Source: Verrucomicrobiota bacterium (lineage in GTDB: Bacteria; Verrucomicrobiota; Verrucomicrobiia; Limisphaerales; JACRJZ01). Taken from it: a DNA stretch of 64,000 bases. The DNA lies in assembly GCA_016219875.1 (NCBI GenBank), contig JACRJZ010000114.1, forward strand, positions 1-64,000, in the 5' to 3' direction. How positions within the stretch are numbered: position 1 is the stretch's first letter; every line of letters begins with the position of its first letter. Of the stretch, positions 8,101-15,633 are shown one piece after another. The notes below the pieces were generated by a model. It worked only from the letters and a program-made list of their open reading frames with translations. It was not told where the DNA came from and made no database searches. The position numbers and the translations under genes were made by a program.

Positions 8101-11100
8101 CAGCGGGCAGAGGGTAAAACAGGTGGATCCGGATGGCGTGACCACGCTGTATCAATACAACGGCCGAGGGGAGATGGAATCCACCGCCCTCAGCGCCAAT
8201 CGCGGCGACACAATCGACTTCGCCAACGACCGTATCACTCGCAACGTGAGCGTGGTGACCAACACCGCCCACGGGGACGTGCTCTTGGCCCAGACCTACG
8301 TCTGGGCCACGAATGGCTCAACCAACGGCACGCTGGTCAGCTCCGTGGAGAGGTCCACGGACGGCTTGCGCTCCTGGCAGAGCCAATGGGGTGTGACGAA
8401 CTCCAGCCAGACCTGTTACGCCGGGAGCGGGGCGCGGTATGAAACGAACAGAACCCCGGACGGATCGTCCACCGTGAGCTACTCCCTTTACGGGAGGCTC
8501 CAGAGCGTCACGCGCAAGGACGCCGGAGGCCAACAACTCTCCCAGACCAGCTACGGTTATGACCCGCACGGGCGGCAGAGCACCGTGACCGACGCCCGCA
8601 ACGGCACCTCCACCTTCCAGTTCGACGCCCAGGACCGAATCACCAACAGCATCTCTCCTGATCCCGGCCCCAACGGCGATCCGCAGACCACGACCACCTT
8701 CTACGATTCACTTGGGCGCGTGTGGCGCACGGTCCTGCCGGATAATACGAGTGTGACCAACGAGTGGTTCGACACGGGCGAGTTGAAGAAGACCTCCGGC
8801 AGCCGCACTTTCCCGGTGGAATACACCTACGATCACTCCGGACGGATAAAAACCATGAAGACTTGGCAAAACTTCGCCAGTGACCAAGGCGCAGCACTGA
8901 CCACCTGGAACTACACAACCGACCGCGGGTTCCTGCAAAACAAACGCTACAACGACAACACGGGGCCTGCTTATACCTACACCGCCGCGGGCAAATTGAA
9001 GACGCGCACCTGGGCGCGGAACATCGTGACGACCTACGAGACGAATTCGTTCGGTGACATCGTCCGTGTCACCTACAACGACGGAGTGACCGCCGGGGTG
9101 ACGAACGCGTATGATCGTCTGGGCCGGGCTGTGGGCGTGACGAACGGCCCCAATGTGCTCACCCGCGCCTACGATCTCTCCGGCATCCTGCTCTCCGAAA
9201 CGTTCAACGGCGTGATGCTGTCAAACCGCTACGACGTGCTCCTGCGCCGCACCAATCTGGCCCTCAACCTTCAACCCTCAACTCTCAACCTCGGTTATGA
9301 CTACGACTCCGCCTCGCGTCTGCACACCGTTTCCGCTGGCGACGTTGCCGCCACGTATTCTTACCTTGCCAACAGCCCGTTGGTGGAACAGATTGCGTTC
9401 GCGCAGAGCAACGCAACGCGGATGACGACGACGAAGTCATACGATTACTTGAACCGGCTGACGAAGATTGAGACCCTCAACGCTCAACTCTCCACCCTCA
9501 ACTCTTTTGCCTACGCCTACAACTCCGCGAACCAGCGCACCAATATCACGCTCGGTCCGGACGGCTCCTACTGGCGGTATGAGTATGACAACTTGGGTCA
9601 GGTGAAATCCGGGAAGAAGTATTGGCGGGACGGGACGCCCGTGGCGGGACAGCAATTTGAGTACACCTTTGATGACATCGGCAACCGCAAGCAAACGAAA
9701 GCGGGTGGCGATGCCAGCGGGGCGGGCCTCCGGTCTGCCGCTTACACCAACAACCTGCTCAATCAAATCACATGCCGTGATGTGCCGGGCACCAATGACA
9801 TCACGGGCCTCGCGCACGCCAGCGCCAGCGTGACCGTGAACGGCCAAAGTCCCTATCGCAAGGGTGAGTACTATTGGAAAGATTTGGCCGCCACGAATGC
9901 GGTGGGGGTGGCGTGGGACTCGGTGACGAACCAAGCTGTCCTGGCAGGCAGCACGAACACGGTGATTGGAGGTTTGCTGACCGCCCGGCGGGGGCAATCG
10001 TTCTGGCATGATGCCGACGGCAACTTGCTCTCGGACGGGGTGTGGACGAACACCTGGGACGCGGAGAACCGCATCACCGCCAGCGAGACCGTCGCCGCCG
10101 TGCCCACCGGGGGTAAGGCCAAGGAGACGTGGAGCTACTACGGCGATGGCCGTTGGAGCCAGCGGGTGATTTCCACTTGGAACGGCAGCGCGTGGGTGCC
10201 GCAGGCGACCAACCGGTTCGTGTGGGATGGGCTCATCCTCACGGCTCTTGCGGACCATACCAACGGATTGATACAAGCCTTCGTGCGCGGTTTGGACCTG
10301 AGCGGCAGCCTGCAAGGCGCGGGAGGGACCGGTGGACTGCTAGCCCTTGTCACTGCCACGAACGGGACACATTTCTATTGCTTCGATGGGAATGGCAACG
10401 TGGCGGCGCTGGTGAAAGCTGCGGACGAAACGGTGAGCGCCCGGTATGAATACGGCCCCTTTGGCGAATCCATTCGGATGACGGGGCCGATGGCCACTGT
10501 GAATCTCATGCGCTTCAGCAGCCAGTTTGCGGATGATGTGACCGGGGACATCAAGTATCTCTACCGCGGCTACACTGCCTCCACGGGGCGGTGGCTAAAC
10601 AGAGACCCCATCGGAGAATTGGGCTTTGAAACTCTGCGTCGGAAGCGGTCACGAGTTAATGGCGCGGGAGGAAATCTTTACGGCTTCGTGGGCAACAACC
10701 CTTTGAACGCCTTCGATGTATTTGGTCTCTACGAATACGAGTGGGAAGGCAACTTCAGCGACGCGGAGAAGCAGGCAATCCAGAATTCAATCGGGCGCGT
10801 TAAGGACAGAGCGAACGCGCTGATAAAACAGATGGACGACAACATCAAGGCGCTGAAGAAATGTCCTTGTCCTGCTTACGACGATCTCGCCAAAAAGCTG
10901 GAAGGTCTCAAAAAGGTTCTTCAGGGCATGGTCAAAGAAATCGACGACCCAGGTTGGAACTTGGAAATCTACAAGGAATCCTCACCCGGCGTGGACGCCA
11001 CATATTGGGACTCACCAGTGCCTTGGTTTGACGACAAGTTGACGCTAGACCCAGGTTGGTTTGGCCACGGAGCGAGCGGGCAAGACTCGACGATGTTCCA

Positions 11101-11260
11101 CGAAATCTCTCACGGCCAGGGAACAGACGACGCAACCTCGAATGACTACAATAACGCTCATCTGATTGAAGGCTTGATGCACACCGACAAGGAGAACTGG
11201 ATCATCTTCAAGAAGGACAAGAAAGACGCGGACAAGAAATGCAACCCGGCCGGCAAATGA
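5138..11260 (+). CDS. RHS/YD-repeat protein with C-terminal HExxH metallopeptidase-like effector domain
   Basis: This 2040-residue protein has a hydrophobic export-type segment (LSSLVMLLFVPLTNAQ, ~28-43), a Cys-containing beta-rich N-terminal region, and YD/RHS repeats from about residue 470 to 1820 (for example LGRVWRTVLPDNTSVTNEW, GYDYDSASRLHTV). The RHS core junction RDPIG lies near residue 1821, followed by NLYGFVGNNPLNAFDVFGL. The variable C-terminal domain (~1865-2040) contains MFHEISHGQGTDD, with HExxH at 1988-1992 and a GTDD reminiscent of aspzincin (M35-like) proteases, where the Asp is the third zinc ligand. The spacing is shorter than in deuterolysin. RHS families deliver such tips as toxins. 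Compared with the usual RDPIG-to-NLY spacing there is an extra ~16-residue insertion. Two heptanucleotide tracts lie inside the gene. Confidence 0.85.
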   Translation: MKHSMPYIAKILATLTGLRFVSRKARLSSLVMLLFVPLTNAQLVRIDFKVHFVFPTNGSGYLQQTVSLAGVTKVVAAQYPCAPIDTPVLTARLETNRTYELFYGKGNQASFIGTAITFLNPPCNLSVEGGCSNCSTNDGLDCVYTEGSGNIVAYDNNGWDADYLTWGVSISQAGRIEFKSSACGGTSLTSLSVADRTAYAFPVGRCPFDQVNCPYLGRVDWWIEGDALGCQLMFPFTERGNFVNAVTRGWDSGGTIRVRAAPADHHECYYEGVLELIPPPPPNIECFGDATVPTGQSGNTPPGVIGPPGRPPMPHRPPVCMAWYDSEGRTHHLPGQNVLLGVSLGQSAQDDAQSAGMLLVKPTVNPPSTSDLAYLWKRDDVELIPISSDNGAIKQVRSHDGLVDVSVPPELDGKGYKISIYAAKYIGGYSQSGYSIIDNSPTIATVAVENPDAPDYPATNHIRVTETRPEGTGVYDYYWITNNGCGWEVTYPSNAKKERLLTSLTTNANPERTVTRTILTSNSQVVLATSHKFETFSFGERLVSAATGTGADMRTNGYSYYTNGLVKSETRFDGYWQWFFYDEAGRPTQVFSSVKTNQAATTNRTLCRLIEYDYSTNAVNGSGDDGTEKPASPRQTREYLFGQLVSLHYAVFLPGKSLDVQCLSTNAAWNSASNLISTNWYITNGLFYGKLWRTQPPDGTVVLYQYSQTFDGSSYVATNYTTNVVLVGKPDASGTNIAEGTKTITVAGPVGETLMRTTLNIGSSTNTITEQEIYSSFDEFNRARATRYLDGTSNTVAFDCCGLSVSTNREGTISLYSYDALKRMVASWVSGIGVTYSNIFDEAGQIIATLRQGTDGTLITNEQRVFDSGGKLVQRIDALNHVTQYSETNEPSGLRIVTTTQLTNATAGVSRIEKFNPDGTLQSVSGGAVHPVRYEYGPTNSGTFKKEIKLNPDGSDSGEWLIEFMDLVGRNYKVVYADGSFSQTFYNASGQRVKQVDPDGVTTLYQYNGRGEMESTALSANRGDTIDFANDRITRNVSVVTNTAHGDVLLAQTYVWATNGSTNGTLVSSVERSTDGLRSWQSQWGVTNSSQTCYAGSGARYETNRTPDGSSTVSYSLYGRLQSVTRKDAGGQQLSQTSYGYDPHGRQSTVTDARNGTSTFQFDAQDRITNSISPDPGPNGDPQTTTTFYDSLGRVWRTVLPDNTSVTNEWFDTGELKKTSGSRTFPVEYTYDHSGRIKTMKTWQNFASDQGAALTTWNYTTDRGFLQNKRYNDNTGPAYTYTAAGKLKTRTWARNIVTTYETNSFGDIVRVTYNDGVTAGVTNAYDRLGRAVGVTNGPNVLTRAYDLSGILLSETFNGVMLSNRYDVLLRRTNLALNLQPSTLNLGYDYDSASRLHTVSAGDVAATYSYLANSPLVEQIAFAQSNATRMTTTKSYDYLNRLTKIETLNAQLSTLNSFAYAYNSANQRTNITLGPDGSYWRYEYDNLGQVKSGKKYWRDGTPVAGQQFEYTFDDIGNRKQTKAGGDASGAGLRSAAYTNNLLNQITCRDVPGTNDITGLAHASASVTVNGQSPYRKGEYYWKDLAATNAVGVAWDSVTNQAVLAGSTNTVIGGLLTARRGQSFWHDADGNLLSDGVWTNTWDAENRITASETVAAVPTGGKAKETWSYYGDGRWSQRVISTWNGSAWVPQATNRFVWDGLILTALADHTNGLIQAFVRGLDLSGSLQGAGGTGGLLALVTATNGTHFYCFDGNGNVAALVKAADETVSARYEYGPFGESIRMTGPMATVNLMRFSSQFADDVTGDIKYLYRGYTASTGRWLNRDPIGELGFETLRRKRSRVNGAGGNLYGFVGNNPLNAFDVFGLYEYEWEGNFSDAEKQAIQNSIGRVKDRANALIKQMDDNIKALKKCPCPAYDDLAKKLEGLKKVLQGMVKEIDDPGWNLEIYKESSPGVDATYWDSPVPWFDDKLTLDPGWFGHGASGQDSTMFHEISHGQGTDDATSNDYNNAHLIEGLMHTDKENWIIFKKDKKDADKKCNPAGK
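9261..9292. repeat. heptanucleotide repeat inside the RHS gene
   Basis: Units CCTCAAC, CTTCAAC, CCTCAAC and TCTCAAC run head to tail within the RHS coding sequence and are translated as LNLQPSTLNL. They interrupt a stretch between YD repeats without breaking the frame. The same unit recurs at 9471-9503, 27304-27330 and 39179-39207. Confidence 0.7.
9471..9503. repeat. second heptanucleotide repeat inside the RHS gene
   Basis: Degenerate seven-base units of the CCTCAAC type (CCCTCAA, CGCTCAA, CTCTCCA, CCCTCAA) are translated as TLNAQLSTLNS. The frame is intact on both sides. It lies about 180 bases downstream of the tract at 9261-9292. Confidence 0.65.
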
Positions 11261-11742
11261 AGAAGCGCACGAAAATCATCGCCAGTGTTTTGCTCGCCAT
11301 CATCGTCGCGGCCATCGTAATCGCGTTTGGTTGTCCCCAGGTTGCCGCGACTCGCAACAGCTACTTCGACACGAGCAACGGGCAATTGAAAGTGCAATGC
11401 GTCAGCTTCGGTCGGATTTACCGGGAGTCCGTTGAAGAAACCGAGTATTCCAAATTGCTAAAGAAGTTCGGCTTCGAGGAACTGCCCGCCGACTGGAAGC
11501 CCGCCAACTCAGCGGAATTGGGAATCAGGCGCTTGTTCGAAACTCAGCACGTGCATCATCAATTTGCCAAGCTGCCGACCGACGCGACAACGTTTGCCGC
11601 CTGGTTACAACTTCAAGAACGAGCGAGCGAGCAAGAGAAGCGCGAACAACTGAACAAATTTCGGACGCTCGTGCGTGAAGGGACTCCGGAGCAGATCCAT
11701 GAATACGTGAAGGGTCTGCAACAGAACGCCTCGACCAAATAA
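11257..11742 (+). CDS. small membrane-anchored protein, candidate immunity protein for the RHS effector
   Basis: 161 residues starting MKKRTKIIASVLLAIIVAAI, a single N-terminal transmembrane or signal segment. The segment ends FGC, a weak lipobox. A charged helical domain follows, ending in a Glu/Lys/Gln-rich region. The ATG at 11257 overlaps the RHS stop codon by 4 bases (ATGA), indicating translational coupling. A small gene placed directly after an RHS tip is the usual position of the cognate immunity gene, and membrane anchoring would suit protection from a protease acting in the periplasm. No known immunity family is recognised, so the role is inferred from position. A longer frame starts at 11239 but would lie inside the RHS gene. 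Confidence 0.6.
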   Translation: MKKRTKIIASVLLAIIVAAIVIAFGCPQVAATRNSYFDTSNGQLKVQCVSFGRIYRESVEETEYSKLLKKFGFEELPADWKPANSAELGIRRLFETQHVHHQFAKLPTDATTFAAWLQLQERASEQEKREQLNKFRTLVREGTPEQIHEYVKGLQQNASTK

Positions 11743-11823
11743 TCCACCACCGTCCGCCTGGGGTATAAATAGGTCAGTTCCTAACCTTGACACAGTTCTC
11801 CCCTGTCGGCTAGGTTCCCGCGC

Positions 11824-12744
11824 ATGGCTCGCAAGCTCCGTGTCCAGTATCCGGGTGCCGTCTATCACGTCCTGAACCGCGGCGACCGCCGCGAACCCAT
11901 CTTCCTCGACGATCACGACCGCTGGCGTTTCCTCGACACACTGGCGGAAGCGTGCGCCAAGACCGGCTGGCAGGTCCATGCCTTCTGCCTCATGTCCAAC
12001 CATTTTCACCTCGTCATCGAAACGCCCCAAGCCAACCTGGTTGCTGGCATGAAATGGCTCTTGGGCACCTACACCGGACGCTTCAACCGCCGCCACAAGT
12101 TCTTTGGCCATCTCTTCAGCGGCCGGTACAAGGCCCTGCTCGTGGACGGCGCCACGCCGGGCTACCTCCGCACCCTCAGCGAATACGTCCATCTCAATCC
12201 CGTTCGTGCCAAGCTGCTCACACCCGAAGCCCCGCTGCGTTCTTTCGCCTGGAGCAGCTTTCCGCTCTACCTCCTGCCACCCTCTCGCCGCCCCACTTGG
12301 TTGCGCGTGGACCGCATGTTGGGTGAGCACGGCATCACGCAAGACAGCGCGGCTGGCCGTCGGCAATTCGAGTTGCGCCTGGAGGAACGGCGCCGCCAGG
12401 AAGACACTCCGGCGCAATGGAAAACCGTGCGGCGCGGCTGGTGTCTGGGGGACGAGACGTTCCGGCAGGAACTCCTGGCGCGGGTCGCCGGGCAGTTCGG
12501 CGAACACCACTACGGTCCGGAACGGCAGGAGAGTGACGAGCAGAAAGCGGAACGGTTGGTGCGCGAGGCGATGGCCAAGCAAGGCTGGAACGAGGAGGAC
12601 TTGGCCCAAAGTCGCAAGAGCGATCCCGTGAAGTTGCGCCTGGCCGCGCAACTGCGCCGTGAGACGACAATGACGCTGAAATGGATCGCGGCCCGGCTGA
12701 AGATGGGAAGTTGGAAGTACTTAAACCGGCGATTGCACCAGTAA
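11824..12744 (+). CDS. REP-associated tyrosine transposase (RAYT, Y1_Tnp family)
   Basis: 306-residue single-strand DNA transposase of the IS200-like/TnpA-REP group. The opening RVQYPGAVYHVLNRGDRREP is diagnostic. The HUH metal site is NHFHLV (His at ~60 and 62), and the likely nucleophile Tyr lies in YVHLNPVRAKL (~121). The C-terminal half is the extended domain common in verrucomicrobial RAYTs. Such enzymes act on REP hairpins headed by GTAG and are usually single-copy domesticated genes rather than insertion sequences. No terminal inverted repeats or target duplication were found around it. It ends convergently, 2 bases from the recombinase gene. GTAG-headed hairpins elsewhere in this window are candidate substrates. 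Confidence 0.88.
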   Translation: MARKLRVQYPGAVYHVLNRGDRREPIFLDDHDRWRFLDTLAEACAKTGWQVHAFCLMSNHFHLVIETPQANLVAGMKWLLGTYTGRFNRRHKFFGHLFSGRYKALLVDGATPGYLRTLSEYVHLNPVRAKLLTPEAPLRSFAWSSFPLYLLPPSRRPTWLRVDRMLGEHGITQDSAAGRRQFELRLEERRRQEDTPAQWKTVRRGWCLGDETFRQELLARVAGQFGEHHYGPERQESDEQKAERLVREAMAKQGWNEEDLAQSRKSDPVKLRLAAQLRRETTMTLKWIAARLKMGSWKYLNRRLHQ

Positions 12745-12746
12745 CC

Positions 12747-14096
12747 TCACTCCCGCCGCGTGTCTGGCACCTCCACCAGTTTCGAGAGCAGCGCCAACCC
12801 CTCCGCCCGCTTGCCTTCCCAATTGCCAGCCTTCATTCCTTCCAGGAGGTCCCGCACTTGCCGCAGAATTTCCACAGGGCCGTTTCCGTTGACCGCAGGC
12901 GCCGGCACGGCTTTCCCCATCACCGCCGGCAGTGCCGCCACGGCCAGGCCCGCCGCCAGTTCGCCAATGTGCGTGTAATGCCGCGTCATCGCCGGGTTGC
13001 TATGCCCCACGATGGCTTCTACCACCGCCAACGGCGCCCCACTTTCCCGGCACAAGCTCACGAAGGTATGACGCAGACTGTGGAACCCGATCTCCACCAC
13101 CGCCCGCTTGCCATTCTCGCCCGTGCCCGGCTGGTAGAGCTGGATGCCGCACTTCTTGAAGTGGGCCTGAATCAGTTCCGTCACCAATTCCACCCGCCGC
13201 AGATAGAGGGCCGCCATCTCCGGCAACACGTACCCTCCGCGCTGCTCCGGCGGCGTGTCGGCGAGAATCTCCCGTAGCACGGCATGAATCGGCACCAGAA
13301 CCGGCCGGGAACTCCGCCGCGCCGTCTTGTTCGGCACCCGCCGGATGATGCCGCGCGCCAGGTCCACTTCTCCCCAGCGCAGCGTCGCGCAGTCGCCCAG
13401 ACGCAGCCCGGAATAAATGCCCAAGGCCAGCAGCTTCCGCAGTTCCCCCTCCGCCGCGCCGCAGACGTTCCGCAATTCGTCCACCGTCATTTCCCGGCGG
13501 CTCTGCGTCGTCAGCCGACGCCGCGGCAGTTCCTTCCACGTGTTCTCCGTCAGCCGCGCTTTCCCCTTCAGCACCCGGAACACCAACTGCAGCAGGTTCA
13601 AATGCTTGTTGTAGGTGTTCGCGCTCAGGCCGCGGCTCGCTAGGTGAGACGCATACGCTTCGGCAACAGGCTTCGTCACCTCCCGTAGGGCCACGACTGC
13701 CGGATGCGTCTTCGCCAGCCACTCTCTGAACTTCGTGAACTGAATTTCATACTGGCCCAACGTACTTTCGCTGCTGTCAGGACGGTTGGCCGATTTCAGA
13801 TACTCCGACCAGCCATGCGCGACCGTCAGGGCTGGATTCCGTTCGTCGTTGAGCCGGGTCAACTCCGCCTTCCGGCCTTCCAATTTCGCCGCGATGGCTT
13901 CCAGCGAAGCCGCTTCGTCGGCCACCACGAACGGCGCCAGCCACTTCAGCTTGGCATCCTCCGCCTCGCGCCGATTCTTGATCGGATTGCCCGCCGCATC
14001 GTGGAGAGCCTTGGAGAAAATCTTCCCATTGACCGCCCAACGGACGTAAAAAGTTCGGCCTCGTTTGAAGAGATGACCGGTTCGATGTTTGGCCAT
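12747..14096 (-). CDS. tyrosine-type site-specific recombinase/integrase
   Basis: 449 residues. The N-terminal part (HLFKRGRTFYVRWAVNGKIF) resembles the arm-binding domain of phage-type integrases, then a SAM-like core-binding domain (about 88-195) and the catalytic domain. Catalytic residues are visible: Arg232 (YSGLRLGD), His339 and Arg342 (HSLRHTF), His365 (VGHSN) and the nucleophile Tyr374 (HYTHIGEL). A ~65-residue tail follows. It starts 268 bases before a tRNA-Leu gene but on the side of the tRNA 5' end, which is not the usual integration geometry, and no duplicated tRNA 3' end was seen. It may be a resident integron-like or relic element recombinase. Confidence 0.88.
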   Translation of the reverse strand: MAKHRTGHLFKRGRTFYVRWAVNGKIFSKALHDAAGNPIKNRREAEDAKLKWLAPFVVADEAASLEAIAAKLEGRKAELTRLNDERNPALTVAHGWSEYLKSANRPDSSESTLGQYEIQFTKFREWLAKTHPAVVALREVTKPVAEAYASHLASRGLSANTYNKHLNLLQLVFRVLKGKARLTENTWKELPRRRLTTQSRREMTVDELRNVCGAAEGELRKLLALGIYSGLRLGDCATLRWGEVDLARGIIRRVPNKTARRSSRPVLVPIHAVLREILADTPPEQRGGYVLPEMAALYLRRVELVTELIQAHFKKCGIQLYQPGTGENGKRAVVEIGFHSLRHTFVSLCRESGAPLAVVEAIVGHSNPAMTRHYTHIGELAAGLAVAALPAVMGKAVPAPAVNGNGPVEILRQVRDLLEGMKAGNWEGKRAEGLALLSKLVEVPDTRRE

Positions 14097-14211
14097 AGTT
14101 CGCTCGCTTTCTCTTGCGTTCTGTTACCGGCGCAACTATCGGCGAAGGTGGCTCACAAGTAAATCACAAATTATCCATAATGCACAAACACCAACAAACA
14201 TTACAAAACAA

Positions 14212-14234
14212 GCAGACAAGAATGTCTGCGCTAC
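14212..14234 (-). repeat. GTAG-headed REP-like hairpin
   Basis: Read on the minus strand: GTAG, one C, then arms GCAGACA and TGTCTGC around the loop TTCT. It lies in an AT-rich patch (about 14158-14215) between the recombinase start and tRNA-Leu. The GTAG-C-hairpin arrangement is the same as at 39412-39434 and 39541-39563. Confidence 0.55.
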
Positions 14235-14364
14235 GGCGGCAGGGCCAAGTCATGCCGCCGCCGTTCTGGGCCTGATTGGCTGCTTGCCTCCGTTTCCGAG
14301 GCTCTGGTAGGTTGCGCGCCGTGCGGGCCGCTTCACGCGCCGCACAAATTGCCCTGGCAAGGTT

Positions 14365-14448
14365 GCGCACGTGGCGGAATGGCAGACGCGCCAGACTTAG
14401 GATCTGGTCCCGCAAGGGTTGGAGGTTCAAGTCCTCTCGTGCGCACCA
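14365..14448 (+). tRNA. tRNA-Leu (anticodon UAG)
   Basis: The acceptor arms GCGCACG and CGTGCGC pair perfectly. The anticodon stem CCAGA/TCTGG holds the loop CTTAGGA with anticodon TAG. The variable arm CCCGCAAGGG is long, as expected for tRNA-Leu, the T arm GGTTCAAGTCC is normal, and the 3' CCA is encoded. Confidence 0.95.
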
Positions 14449-14476
14449 GCTTGGCTCTTGACCAGACGCCGTAGCC

Positions 14477-15442
14477 ATGAAATCCAGACGCCATGCCGTC
14501 ACCGGAGCCTTCGGGTATTCTGGACGCTACATTGCCCAATTGCTCCTGGATCGCGGCGAGGAAGTCATCACCTTGACCAGTTCACCTGGCCGGGCCAGTT
14601 CTCTGGCTGGCCGGATTCGGGCGGTGCCCTTCAACTTCGATGCGCCGGACGTGCTCGCACGATCCCTGGAAGGCGTGGCCACGCTGTTCAACACCTACTG
14701 GGTGCGTTTCGATCACGTCTCGTTCAACCACGACCAGGCGGTGCATAACACGCTCGCGCTCTTCGACGCCGCGCAACGGGCGGGTGTCGGACGGATCATT
14801 CACGTCAGCATCACCAATCCGTCGGAAGATTCGCCGCTGCCGTACTTTCGCGGCAAGGCACGGCTGGAGCGCGCTTTGCGGGAAATGGGCGTGCCCCACA
14901 GCATTCTTCGTCCGGCGGTGTTGTTCGGCCCGGAGGACATTCTCATCAACAACATTGCCTGGGCGTTAAGGCGCTTTCCGGTCTTCGGCGTTTTCGGTGA
15001 CGGCGGCTACAAGCTGCAACCCATCTGCGTGAGCGACCTGGCCGAGTTGGCGGTGCGCGAGGCAGACCAGCGTGAGAACAGGACCATCAACGCCATCGGG
15101 CCGGAGACGTTCACCTACCGCCAATTGGTGACGGAACTGGGCCGCATCATCGGCTGCGAGCGGCGGCTGATCTCGTTGCCTCCGGCGCTGGGCTATTGGT
15201 GCGGGCGGCTGGTCGGCTGGTGGCAACGCGACGAGTTCATCACGCGTGAGGAGATCGCCGGCTTGATGGCGGGCTTGCTCTGCGTTGAAGCTCCACCCGC
15301 GGGAACCACGAAACTGACTGAATGGGCACGCCAACACGCAGCCACCTTGGGCCGGGAGTATGCGAACGAACTGCGCCGCCGCCGAAACCGCACCGCCGCT
15401 TACGCGGCAGCCGCGCCGACAGAAAACAGTGCCAGGCAGTAA
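14477..15442 (+). CDS. NAD(P)-binding NmrA/NDUFA9-like atypical short-chain dehydrogenase
   Basis: 321 residues with an N-terminal Rossmann fold. The dinucleotide-binding motif is VTGAFGYSGRYIAQLLLDRG (~8-27), followed by strand/helix alternation and the segment HVSITNPSEDSPLPYFRGKA, which holds the Ser and an FRGK block in the position of the usual YxxxK. ILRPAVLFGPED is the family signature seen in NmrA/complex I NDUFA9-like proteins. The tail is Arg/Ala-rich and probably disordered. Such proteins often bind NAD(P)H and act on sugars or quinone-linked systems; the substrate cannot be told here. It begins 28 bases after tRNA-Leu and ends just before a large inverted repeat that may stop transcription. 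Confidence 0.82.
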   Translation: MKSRRHAVTGAFGYSGRYIAQLLLDRGEEVITLTSSPGRASSLAGRIRAVPFNFDAPDVLARSLEGVATLFNTYWVRFDHVSFNHDQAVHNTLALFDAAQRAGVGRIIHVSITNPSEDSPLPYFRGKARLERALREMGVPHSILRPAVLFGPEDILINNIAWALRRFPVFGVFGDGGYKLQPICVSDLAELAVREADQRENRTINAIGPETFTYRQLVTELGRIIGCERRLISLPPALGYWCGRLVGWWQRDEFITREEIAGLMAGLLCVEAPPAGTTKLTEWARQHAATLGREYANELRRRRNRTAAYAAAAPTENSARQ

Positions 15443-15450
15443 AAGGCTCT

Positions 15451-15533
15451 TTCAAAACCGTAGCAGCCGACGTGAGGAGGCTCAGACTCCAACGGAAACA
15501 GAGCCTCCTCACGTCGGCTGCTACGGTTTTGAA
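15451..15533. repeat. perfect 33-bp inverted repeat (GTAGCAGCCGACGTGAGG element pair)
   Basis: The left arm 15451-15483 and right arm 15501-15533 are perfect reverse complements over 33 bases, with a 17-base loop. Each arm contains the element that begins GTAGCAGCCGACGTGAGG and ends AGGCTC. The pair lies between two convergent genes and could stop transcription from both sides. Related pairs lie at 25397-25484 and 28164-28229. Confidence 0.9.
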
Positions 15534-15633
15534 CTTGAGTCCTGAGACTCCGAATTCACGGACTCTTGGCGGCTTCGCGGCTTTGCGCGAGACGCACCGC
15601 CGGATTGAGGATGACCGTTTCTCCAACCGGTTC

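Noticed and set aside
11743..12746. Insertion sequence with RAYT as its transposase
   Set aside because: No terminal inverted repeats, subterminal hairpins or target duplication were found; the protein has the long RAYT architecture of single-copy domesticated genes.
12747..14448. Integrated genetic element at tRNA-Leu, bounded by the recombinase gene
   Set aside because: The recombinase lies on the 5' side of the tRNA, whereas integration normally uses the 3' end, and I found no second copy of the tRNA 3' end in the window.
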